From NCBI RefSeq assembly GCF_016908515.1, contig NZ_JAFBEA010000001.1:62001-126000 (forward strand): a stretch of DNA of 64,000 nucleotides, in the 5' to 3' direction. The notes under the pieces are model-generated. The model saw only the letters and a program-made list of their open reading frames with translations. It was not told the DNA's origin and did not search any database. Both the position numbers and the translations under genes were made by a program. Every line of letters starts with the position of its first letter. The first letter of the stretch is position 1. The DNA is from Virgibacillus halotolerans. GTDB taxonomy: Bacteria > Bacillota > Bacilli > Bacillales > Amphibacillaceae. This document shows, in pieces, positions 57,677 to 64,000 of this stretch.

Positions 57677-57765
57677 CACTGATAGAAAAGTATAACTGCC
57701 CGCACAAGCCCGATTGGTTCAACTAAGGCTTGGCGATAGGCCAGATTTTCTAGTAATAAGGTGAA
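57674..57765 (+). repeat. ACACTGATAG-type repeat, copy 2
   Basis: TTACACTGATAGAAAAGTAT and then AACTAAGGCTTGGCG, GGCCAGATTTTCTAGTAAT parallel the copy at 31829-31935, but the long stem is shortened and mismatched. No gene is present between the terminator and lcfA. Confidence 0.65.
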
Positions 57766-57770
57766 AAAAT

Positions 57771-57799
57771 TTCAAAAAATAGAATTTTATCGCTATAAT
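57771..57799 (+). promoter_or_regulatory. Candidate promoter and FadR half-site of lcfA
   Basis: TTCAAA and TATAAT are separated by 17 bases. TGAATGTATGTACA overlaps and follows the -10 box and matches one half of the FadR consensus; the second half is poor. Confidence 0.4.
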
Positions 57800-57830
57800 G
57801 AATGTATGTACAGATAAAGGAGGAATTATA

Positions 57831-59531
57831 ATGGAAGAGGTAAAAAAATGGCAGCAGCTTTATCCAAGTGAAATACCGATAAGCATTACGTATGACGATA
57901 AGCCGTTACATGCCTTTTTGAGCGAAGCTGCTAAATCTTACAAAGAAAAGAAAGCGCTTCATTTCATGGGGAAGGAAATATCTTTTCAGGAATTGTATAC
58001 GGAAGCAAAGCAGATGGCCCATTATCTGCAATTGTTAGGTTTAAAAAAAGGCGACAGGGTTGCTGTAATGTTGCCAAATTGTCCACAATCTGTCATTAGT
58101 TATTACGCAACACTTTTAGCTGGAGGAATTGTTGTCCAAACCAACCCACTTTATAAGGAACGTGAATTGGAATTCCAGTTAAATGATGCGGGTGCAACAT
58201 TTATTGTGTGTTTGGATATTTTATTGCCACGTGTTTCAAGCATTCGTGGAAACACATCATTGAAACATGTGCTTGTCACTGGTATTAAAGATTACTTACC
58301 ATTTCCTAAAAATGTTATCTATCCATTTATTCAAAAAAAAGAATATCATATGGTAGTAAAAGTAGAACAAAGCGAGGACACACATGTGTGGCGGCAAATG
58401 ATGGATCAAACGAATGAAAACTTTACAGAAGTTGACATTAATCCACGTGAGGATTTGGCTTTATTGCAATACACAGGTGGAACAACCGGTCATCCGAAAG
58501 GTGTTATGCTGACACATTATAATTTAACCGCAAATGTACAAATGTGTGAAGCGTGGTTATATAAAACGAAACGAGGAGAAGAAATTGTACTTGGTGTATT
58601 ACCATTTTTCCATGTTTACGGTATGACCGCTGTAATGAACATGTCTATTATGCAAGGTTCTAAAATGATTTTACTACCGAAGTTTGATGCAGAAGAAGTA
58701 CTAAAGACAATCGATAAACAAAAGCCAACATTGTTCCCTGGAGCACCCACAATCTATGTTGGATTGCTCAATCATCCGGACCTTAAGAAATACGATTTAT
58801 CTTCCATTGAAGCGTGTATCAGTGGTTCATCAGCACTGCCAAAAGAAGTACAGGAACAATTTGAGCAGGTTACTGGGGGGAAATTGGTTGAGGGGTACGG
58901 ACTGACAGAAAGCTCTCCAGTTACACATGCGAATTTTGTTTGGGAAGCGCGCGTCAATGGAAGTATTGGTGTGCCATGGCCAGATACCGATTCAAAAATT
59001 TTTAGTATGGAAGCATCTGGTGAAGAAGCCGCTACAGATGAAGTCGGTGAGATTGCTGTGAAGGGTCCACAAATTATGAAAGGTTATTGGAATAATCCAG
59101 AAGAAACAGAAAATGTATTAAAAGATGGCTGGTTATTTACTGGAGACCTTGGCTATATGGACGAAAATGGTTATTTTTATGTGGTGGACCGACTCAAAGA
59201 TATGATCATTGCCGGTGGCTATAATATCTATCCGAGAGAAGTGGAAGAAGTACTTTATGAAAATGAAGGTGTCCAGGAAGCAGTTGTAGCAGGTATTCCA
59301 GATCCTTACCGCGGGGAAACAGTAAAAGCTTATATTGTCTTAAAAGAAGGGTACACGGTTGATGAAGCTGAATTAAATGCTTATTGCAGAAAACACCTTG
59401 CTGCATATAAAGTGCCCAGAATATATGACTTCCGCAATGAGTTACCGAAAACGGCGGTCGGTAAAATACTGAGAAGACAGTTGGTTGCAGAAGAAAAAGA
59501 ACAACCAATGGAAGATAGTAAAACCGTGTAA
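57831..59531 (+). CDS. lcfA: Long-chain fatty acid CoA ligase
   Basis: A 566-residue AMP-forming ligase activating fatty acids for beta-oxidation. The P-loop YTGGTTGHPKGVMLTH is near residue 213, followed by PGAPTIYVGLL, VEGYGLTESSPVTH, GWLFTGDLGYMDENGYFYVVDRLKDMI and the C-terminal lysine in LPKTAVGKILRR. It heads the same fatty-acid region as B. subtilis lcfA. AAAGGAGGAA precedes the ATG at 57831; an in-frame start at 57798 has no such site. The fadR operon follows about 130 bases later with its own promoter. Confidence 0.95.
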   Translation: MEEVKKWQQLYPSEIPISITYDDKPLHAFLSEAAKSYKEKKALHFMGKEISFQELYTEAKQMAHYLQLLGLKKGDRVAVMLPNCPQSVISYYATLLAGGIVVQTNPLYKERELEFQLNDAGATFIVCLDILLPRVSSIRGNTSLKHVLVTGIKDYLPFPKNVIYPFIQKKEYHMVVKVEQSEDTHVWRQMMDQTNENFTEVDINPREDLALLQYTGGTTGHPKGVMLTHYNLTANVQMCEAWLYKTKRGEEIVLGVLPFFHVYGMTAVMNMSIMQGSKMILLPKFDAEEVLKTIDKQKPTLFPGAPTIYVGLLNHPDLKKYDLSSIEACISGSSALPKEVQEQFEQVTGGKLVEGYGLTESSPVTHANFVWEARVNGSIGVPWPDTDSKIFSMEASGEEAATDEVGEIAVKGPQIMKGYWNNPEETENVLKDGWLFTGDLGYMDENGYFYVVDRLKDMIIAGGYNIYPREVEEVLYENEGVQEAVVAGIPDPYRGETVKAYIVLKEGYTVDEAELNAYCRKHLAAYKVPRIYDFRNELPKTAVGKILRRQLVAEEKEQPMEDSKTV

Positions 59532-59576
59532 AAGAACGATCTAAAAATTTTATACGATAAAAGGACAAACAATGGA

Positions 59577-59605
59577 TTGACAGAATGACCTGATCCCGCT
59601 ACAAT
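59577..59605 (+). promoter_or_regulatory. Sigma-A promoter of fadR-fadB-etfB-etfA
   Basis: TTGACA and TACAAT are separated by 17 bases, immediately upstream of the FadR operator. Confidence 0.8.
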
Positions 59606-59611
59606 GGAATA

Positions 59612-59629
59612 TGAATGATTATTCATTCA
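59612..59629. promoter_or_regulatory. FadR operator (perfect palindrome)
   Basis: TGAATGATTATTCATTCA is an inverted repeat (TGAATGA-TTAT-TCATTCA core) equal to the Bacillus FadR/YsiA consensus as I recall it. It lies at the expected transcription start, so bound FadR would block its own operon, and long-chain acyl-CoA would release it. Confidence 0.85.
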
Positions 59630-59663
59630 TATTGTTTTAAATGTAAGATTTAAGGAGAATAAC

Positions 59664-60245
59664 ATGAAGAATAAACCAAAATACAAACAGATCATTGATG
59701 CGGCGGTTGTGGTTATTGCAGAAAATGGTTACCATAAATCGCAAGTTTCCAAAATTGCTAAGAAAGCGGGAGTAGCTGACGGAACGATATATCTTTATTT
59801 TAAAAATAAAGAGGATATTTTAGTGTCCGTATTTAAAAATAAAATGGGGCAATTTATCGAACAGATTGCATATGCAATCAATCAAAAACAGAATGCGAAT
59901 GAAAAGTTGCTGACATTGATTGAGATGCATTTTAGTCAACTTTCAGAAGATAGTCATTTGGCAATCGTTACGCAGCTAGAATTAAGACAATCCGATTCTG
60001 CCTTAAGGCTACAAATAAATCAAATACTGAAGCCTTATTTGACAGTAATTGATGATGTTATTGAAGAAGGTATCGAAGAAAAGGTATTCAAGGCTGATTT
60101 GAATCTCCCGCTTGTAAGACAAATGATATTCGGAACCTTAGATGAAACAGTTACAAACTGGGTTATGAAGGAGCACAAATATGATTTGGTCGAGCAGGCA
60201 GTACATGTGCACGCATTACTAACAAATGGCCTGTCGGAGAATTAG
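59664..60245 (+). CDS. fadR: TetR-family fatty-acid degradation regulator FadR
   Basis: A 193-residue TetR regulator. The N-terminal HTH (about 1-55) reads IIDAAVVVIAENGYHKSQVSKIAKKAGVADGTIYLYFKNKEDIL; the rest is the helical ligand domain, which binds long-chain acyl-CoA in B. subtilis FadR (YsiA). Identity is supported by lcfA upstream, fadB-etfBA downstream and the operator at 59612-59629. It should repress this beta-oxidation gene set when fatty acids are absent. AAGGAG precedes the ATG. Confidence 0.93.
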   Translation: MKNKPKYKQIIDAAVVVIAENGYHKSQVSKIAKKAGVADGTIYLYFKNKEDILVSVFKNKMGQFIEQIAYAINQKQNANEKLLTLIEMHFSQLSEDSHLAIVTQLELRQSDSALRLQINQILKPYLTVIDDVIEEGIEEKVFKADLNLPLVRQMIFGTLDETVTNWVMKEHKYDLVEQAVHVHALLTNGLSEN

Positions 60246-60303
60246 CTATGAGTTTCAAATTTTTCAAATTTAACTTATAATAGATGAAGAAGGAGGTTAA
60301 ACT

Positions 60304-61077
60304 TTGGGAACATTAGCATATGAATTGAAAAATAAGGTTGCATACTTAACGATTCAAAGCCCACCAGCAAACGCTTTATCCAGTAGATTACTTGACGTTC
60401 TTTCCGAACAATTGGATACCATTGAACAGGATGGGGATGCCAAAGTAATTGTTATAAAAGGGGAAGGGAAATTCTTCTCGGCTGGTGCAGACATTAAGGA
60501 ATTCACTTCTTTTCAAAATGCGTCTGACTACGAATCCCTATCCAGGAAAGTTCAGCAATTGTTTGACCGGATCGAGCACCTGTCCATTCCGGTCATCGCA
60601 GCTATCCATGGTGCTTCGTTGGGTGGAGGATTAGAACTTGCAATGGCTTGTCATATCCGAATTGTTACTGAAAATGCAAAAATGGGGCTCCCGGAGGCAA
60701 CTTTAGGAATCATCCCGGGTTTTGCCGGTACACAAAGGCTTCCACAATATGTTGGAACAGCGAAAGCATATGAAATGATGCTGACAGGTGAGCCAATTAG
60801 TGGGAAAGAGGCACATGCACTGGGACTGGTCAATAAACTAGTTTCCGAGGATATGCTACTTGCAGAAGCTACTAAACTAGCAGAGAAAATTGCTGCTAAG
60901 AGTCAGCCGTCCATCCAGCGCATAATGAGGTTGATCCCTCTTGCAAAAACAGAACAATTTTCTAAAGGTGTTCAGTTAGAAGCAGAAGCCTTTGGCGAAA
61001 TATTTGGCTCGGAAGACGCCAGAGAAGGTGTGCAAGCCTTCTTAGAGAAACGTGAACCAAACTTTAAGGATAAATAG
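60304..61077 (+). CDS. fadB: Enoyl-CoA hydratase FadB (TTG start)
   Basis: A 257-residue crotonase-fold enzyme hydrating 2-enoyl-CoA in beta-oxidation. Motifs include SPPANALSSRLLDVL, the oxyanion hole regions KFFSAGADIKEF and HGASLGGGLELAMACHIRI, and the catalytic glutamates in GLPEATLGIIPGFAGTQRLP. Unlike E. coli FadB it is a single-domain protein. TTG 60304 follows AAGGAGG and begins (M)GTLAYELK. It lies 58 bases after fadR and just ahead of etfB. Confidence 0.94.
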   Translation: MGTLAYELKNKVAYLTIQSPPANALSSRLLDVLSEQLDTIEQDGDAKVIVIKGEGKFFSAGADIKEFTSFQNASDYESLSRKVQQLFDRIEHLSIPVIAAIHGASLGGGLELAMACHIRIVTENAKMGLPEATLGIIPGFAGTQRLPQYVGTAKAYEMMLTGEPISGKEAHALGLVNKLVSEDMLLAEATKLAEKIAAKSQPSIQRIMRLIPLAKTEQFSKGVQLEAEAFGEIFGSEDAREGVQAFLEKREPNFKDK

Positions 61078-61103
61078 TTCAATGCTTATAAGGAGGATAT
61101 CGT

Positions 61104-61877
61104 ATGAATATTTATGTATTGTTAAAAAAGACATTTGATACAGAGGAAAAAATCGCTGTATCCGGTGGTGTCATTGAAGATGATGGTGCAGAGTTTATCA
61201 TTAATCCCTATGATGAATATGCCGTCGAAGAGGCCATTAATCAACGGGATGCACACGGTGGGGAAGTTACCGTTGTAACAGTCGGTGATGAAGATTCCGA
61301 AAAACAATTACGCACCGCACTGGCGATGGGGGCAGATAAAGCAGTATTAATTAATACCGAAGATGATCTGGAAGATGGCGACCAGTTTACGACTGCGAAA
61401 GTTTTGGAAGCGTTTTTTGCAGATAAAGAAGCAGATTTAATTCTTGCAGGTAATGTGGCCATCGATGAGGCAAGTGGACAAGTTGGACCAAGGCTTGCTT
61501 CAAGTCTCGGCATTTCCTATGTTACGACCGTTACGAGTTTGAAGATCGATGGGGAAACGGTAAATATTGAAAAGGACGTGGAAGGTGACGTTGAAATCAT
61601 TGAAACCAGTCTGCCCTTACTTGTAACCTGTCAACAAGGACTAAATGATCCGCGTTATCCATCACTCCCAGGGATTATGAAGGCGAAAAAGAAACCGCTG
61701 GAAGAACTGGAAATAGATGACCTGGATCTGGATGAAGATGATGTAGAAGCCAAAACCAGAACAACAGACATCTTCTTACCGCCGGAAAAAGAAGCTGGCA
61801 GGGTACTGGAAGGTGACGTTCAGGATCAGGTGAAAGAACTGATATCACTACTAAAAAACGAAGCAAAAGTACTGTAA
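61104..61877 (+). CDS. etfB: Electron transfer flavoprotein beta subunit
   Basis: A 257-residue ETF beta chain. MNIYVLLKKTFDTEEKI and NPYDEYAVEEAI are the family opening; VVTVGDEDSEKQLRTALAMGADKAVLI forms the AMP-binding fold; ILAGNVAIDEASGQVGPRLASSLG is the family signature. With EtfA it carries electrons from acyl-CoA dehydrogenases, so it serves the beta-oxidation genes upstream. AAGGAGG precedes the ATG. Confidence 0.96.
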   Translation: MNIYVLLKKTFDTEEKIAVSGGVIEDDGAEFIINPYDEYAVEEAINQRDAHGGEVTVVTVGDEDSEKQLRTALAMGADKAVLINTEDDLEDGDQFTTAKVLEAFFADKEADLILAGNVAIDEASGQVGPRLASSLGISYVTTVTSLKIDGETVNIEKDVEGDVEIIETSLPLLVTCQQGLNDPRYPSLPGIMKAKKKPLEELEIDDLDLDEDDVEAKTRTTDIFLPPEKEAGRVLEGDVQDQVKELISLLKNEAKVL

Positions 61878-61905
61878 TCCATGTGGATAGAAAGGAGCAA
61901 CTTAC

Positions 61906-62877
61906 ATGAGTGAAAAAATAGTCGTTATTGGGGAAGCAAGAGATGGGGAATTGCGTAATGTAACGTTTGAAGCAATTGCTGCCGCAAAGCAAATACAATC
62001 GGATGGTGAGATAGTTGGTGTATTGTGTGGAAAAGAAAATTTAGAGCAGCAAGCGCAAGAAATGATCTATTATGGTGCGAACCGCGTCGTAACGGTTGCA
62101 CACGATAATTTGGAAACGTATACACCGGAAGGGTATGGTCAAGCGGTTCTAGCTGTTATTGAAGCAGAATCTCCAGGTGGCATTGTGATGGGGCATACGT
62201 CCATTGGAAAGGATTTAACACCTAAATTAGCTAGTAAATTAGGATCTGGACTTGTATCTGACGCGGTTGAGATTCAAACCGATGGGGATGAAGTGACATT
62301 TATCAGACCGATTTATTCCGGAAAGGCATTCGAGAAGAAAGTCATTACGAGTGGATTGACATTTGTGACGATTCGACCGAATAACATCGCAATGTCGGAA
62401 CGGGATGAGTCCCGAACGGGTGAAGTAACAGCAAAAGAAGTGGATATTACCGATCTGCGGACCGTGATCAAAGATGTGATCCGAAAAGCTTCTGAAGGTG
62501 TTGATTTGTCTGAAGCAAACGTCATTGTTGCCGGAGGTCGTGGCGTGAAGAGTGCAGATGGATTTAAACCGCTCTATGAATTGGCTGATGCCCTAGGTGG
62601 TGCAGTAGGAGCTTCCCGTGGTGCATGTGACGCCGATTATTGCGATTACTCCCTGCAAATTGGTCAGACGGGTAAAGTGGTCACACCGGATCTATATATT
62701 GCAGTAGGGATATCAGGTGCTATCCAGCATCTCGCAGGTATGTCTAATTCTAAAGTGATCGTAGCGATTAACAAGGATGCAGAATCGAACATTTTTAATG
62801 TAGCGGATTACGGGATTGTCGGAGACCTGTTTGAAATTATTCCTTTACTTATTGAAGAAGTGAAACAGTTGAAATAA
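61906..62877 (+). CDS. etfA: Electron transfer flavoprotein alpha subunit
   Basis: A 323-residue ETF alpha chain. The N-terminal domain (about 1-190) starts KIVVIGEARDGELRNVTFEA; the FAD-binding C-terminal domain (about 195-320) has IVAGGRGVKS, LADALGGAVGASRGACDADY, QIGQTGKVVTPDLYIAVGISGAIQH and VAINKDAESNIF. It pairs with EtfB, 28 bases upstream, and closes the operon. AAAGGAGC precedes the ATG. Confidence 0.96.
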   Translation: MSEKIVVIGEARDGELRNVTFEAIAAAKQIQSDGEIVGVLCGKENLEQQAQEMIYYGANRVVTVAHDNLETYTPEGYGQAVLAVIEAESPGGIVMGHTSIGKDLTPKLASKLGSGLVSDAVEIQTDGDEVTFIRPIYSGKAFEKKVITSGLTFVTIRPNNIAMSERDESRTGEVTAKEVDITDLRTVIKDVIRKASEGVDLSEANVIVAGGRGVKSADGFKPLYELADALGGAVGASRGACDADYCDYSLQIGQTGKVVTPDLYIAVGISGAIQHLAGMSNSKVIVAINKDAESNIFNVADYGIVGDLFEIIPLLIEEVKQLK

Positions 62878-62879
62878 AC

Positions 62880-62918
62880 GAAAGGGGTCTGGATGATCGC
62901 AGTCTGGACCTCTTATTT
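62880..62918 (+). terminator. Possible terminator after etfA
   Basis: AGGGGTCTGGA and TCTGGACCTCT can pair imperfectly and are followed by TATTTAC. The stem is uneven, so it is tentative. Confidence 0.4.
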
Positions 62919-63013
62919 ACGTCATAAGCAAACTAGTAGCATGTGTGTACCAACGATGATATACTCTAGTTTAGAAAGTGCATGATATACATGCTTGATA
63001 AGGAGGAGTATAA

Positions 63014-63328
63014 TTGGCTATCGTAAATGTAACGGATCAGAATTTCACAGAAGAGACTTCCAAAGGACTCGTTTTAGCGGACTTTTGGGCGCCATGGTGT
63101 GGACCTTGTAAAATGATTGCACCCCTTCTGGAAGAAATTGATGGTGAAATGGAAGAGAAAGTTCAAATAGTAAAATTAGATGTAGATGAAAACCAGGAAA
63201 CAGCTGGTAAATTTGGAGTAATGAGTATCCCTACATTATTGCTGTTCAAGGATGGCGAAGTAGTGGATCAGGTTATTGGCTTTCAGCCTAAAGAAGCATT
63301 AGTTGATCTAATTAACAAACATGCTTAA
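63014..63328 (+). CDS. trxA: Thioredoxin (TTG start)
   Basis: A 104-residue thioredoxin with the redox motif WCGPC (C29, C32), [43 protein letters not shown] with the conserved cis-proline, and a normal C-terminal helix. It reduces protein disulphides in the cytosol. TTG 63014 follows AAGGAGGAG and gives (M)[10 protein letters not shown]. It stands alone between etfA and uvrC, each flanked by a terminator. Confidence 0.97.
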   Translation: MAIVNVTDQNFTEETSKGLVLADFWAPWCGPCKMIAPLLEEIDGEMEEKVQIVKLDVDENQETAGKFGVMSIPTLLLFKDGEVVDQVIGFQPKEALVDLINKHA

Positions 63329-63344
63329 AGTAAGTATGAATTAT

Positions 63345-63384
63345 GGAATCCCTTGTTGCATCATGTAACAGGGGATTTTCTTGC
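63345..63384 (+). terminator. Terminator after trxA
   Basis: AATCCCTTGTTGCA and TGTAACAGGGGATT pair with one mismatch around TCA and are followed by TTCTTG. Confidence 0.82.
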
Positions 63385-63415
63385 TTAACCTAATATATAA
63401 TAAGGAATGTATCAA

Positions 63416-64000
63416 ATGATGAACGAAAATATAAAAGCAAAGTTAGCTGTTCTTCCTGCACAGCCAGGATGTTATTTAATGAAAGACCGTCACAATACCG
63501 TTATTTATGTTGGTAAATCAAAATTGCTGAAAAATCGGGTACGTTCCTATTTCAATGGTGCGAATGATCGTAAAACACAACGGCTTGTCCAGGAAATTAC
63601 AGATTTTGAGTATATCGTGACCTCATCAGAAATTGAAGCACTTATTTTAGAAATGAATTTAATTAAAAAGTATGATCCTAAATATAATGTGATGTTGAAA
63701 GATGATAAATCATATCCCTATTTGAAAATAACTTCCGAAAGGCATCCCCGATTACTTATTACACGTAGAGTAAAGAAAGATAAGGGGAAATATTTTGGCC
63801 CGTATCCGAATGTGATTGCGGCGAAAGAAACAAAAAAATTGCTTGATCGCTTATACCCATTAAGAAAATGTAACAATCCTCCGGGACGGCCTTGCCTTTA
63901 TTATCATATGAATCAATGTCTTGCATGCAGTGAGAACCCGCCCACAGTAAAGGAATATCAGGCAATTGTCCAGGATATTACTTCTTTTCTGCAAGGTGGC
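63416..64000 (+). CDS. uvrC: UvrABC excinuclease subunit C, 5' part (cut by window end)
   Basis: The first 195 codons of UvrC, which makes the 3' and 5' incisions in nucleotide excision repair. The N-terminal GIY-YIG nuclease domain is clear: [29 protein letters not shown], then [23 protein letters not shown] and [13 protein letters not shown], with FGPYPN. A cysteine-rich region ([15 protein letters not shown]) follows. ATG occurs at 63416 and 63419; either could be used after AAGGAATG. The frame is open to the window edge, so this is truncation by the window, not a broken gene. Confidence 0.96.
   Translation, partial: MMNENIKAKLAVLPAQPGCYLMKDRHNTVIYVGKSKLLKNRVRSYFNGANDRKTQRLVQEITDFEYIVTSSEIEALILEMNLIKKYDPKYNVMLKDDKSYPYLKITSERHPRLLITRRVKKDKGKYFGPYPNVIAAKETKKLLDRLYPLRKCNNPPGRPCLYYHMNQCLACSENPPTVKEYQAIVQDITSFLQGG

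Overview
The window is a contiguous stretch of chromosome from a low-GC, endospore-forming member of the Bacillaceae. Gene order is almost the same as the ytoI-ytpI-nrnA ... uvrC segment of Bacillus subtilis. Spore-specific genes (ytrH, ytrI, ytvI, ytxC, sspI), T-box leaders, an L20-type leader, strong AAGGAGG ribosome binding sites and frequent TTG/GTG/ATT starts all fit. The dispersed palindromic repeats resemble those I associate with halophilic genera such as Virgibacillus, Oceanobacillus and Lentibacillus. That genus-level placement is inference from memory, not a search result.

Layout. 1-4.2 kb: regulatory and sporulation genes around nrnA (ytoI, ytpI, nrnA, ytzJ, ytrI, ytrH). 4.2-14.5 kb: dnaE, then central carbon and lipid precursor genes (malic enzyme, accDA, pfkA, pyk, fxsA). 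14.5-22.3 kb: ytvI, the TCA operon citZ-icd-mdh, a MaoC-like gene and phoPR. 22.3-33 kb: DNA replication and repair (polA, mutM, coaE, gapB, nrdR, dnaB, dnaI, ytxC), with a small unknown gene and a repeat-rich spacer between gapB and nrdR. 33-40.2 kb: T-box-controlled thrS, the infC-rpmI-rplT translation operon with its leader, and small membrane or housekeeping genes. 40.2-46 kb: the most accessory-looking part, all on the minus strand: a lytic transglycosylase, a three-gene ABC-2 exporter and a large acidic membrane-anchored protein. 46-57.6 kb: sspI, ysgA, T-box-controlled pheST, rnhC, zapA, a CvpA-family gene, polX, mutS2 and an unlisted 24-residue membrane peptide. 57.8-64 kb: fatty-acid degradation (lcfA, fadR, fadB, etfB, etfA) with a perfect FadR-type operator, then trxA and the start of uvrC, which is cut by the window end.

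The genes work as familiar modules: glycolysis feeding the TCA cycle and fatty-acid synthesis; replication initiation (DnaB/DnaI) beside polymerases and repair enzymes; amino-acid-responsive control of tRNA synthetases; acyl-CoA-responsive control of beta-oxidation. I see no CRISPR array, tRNA, rRNA, prophage or intact transposase gene. I found no clear new multi-gene system. The best leads are the dispersed palindromic repeats (three families), the PhoR without an extracytoplasmic domain, the DPYGGG-containing membrane protein next to an ABC exporter, and the tiny membrane peptide after mutS2.
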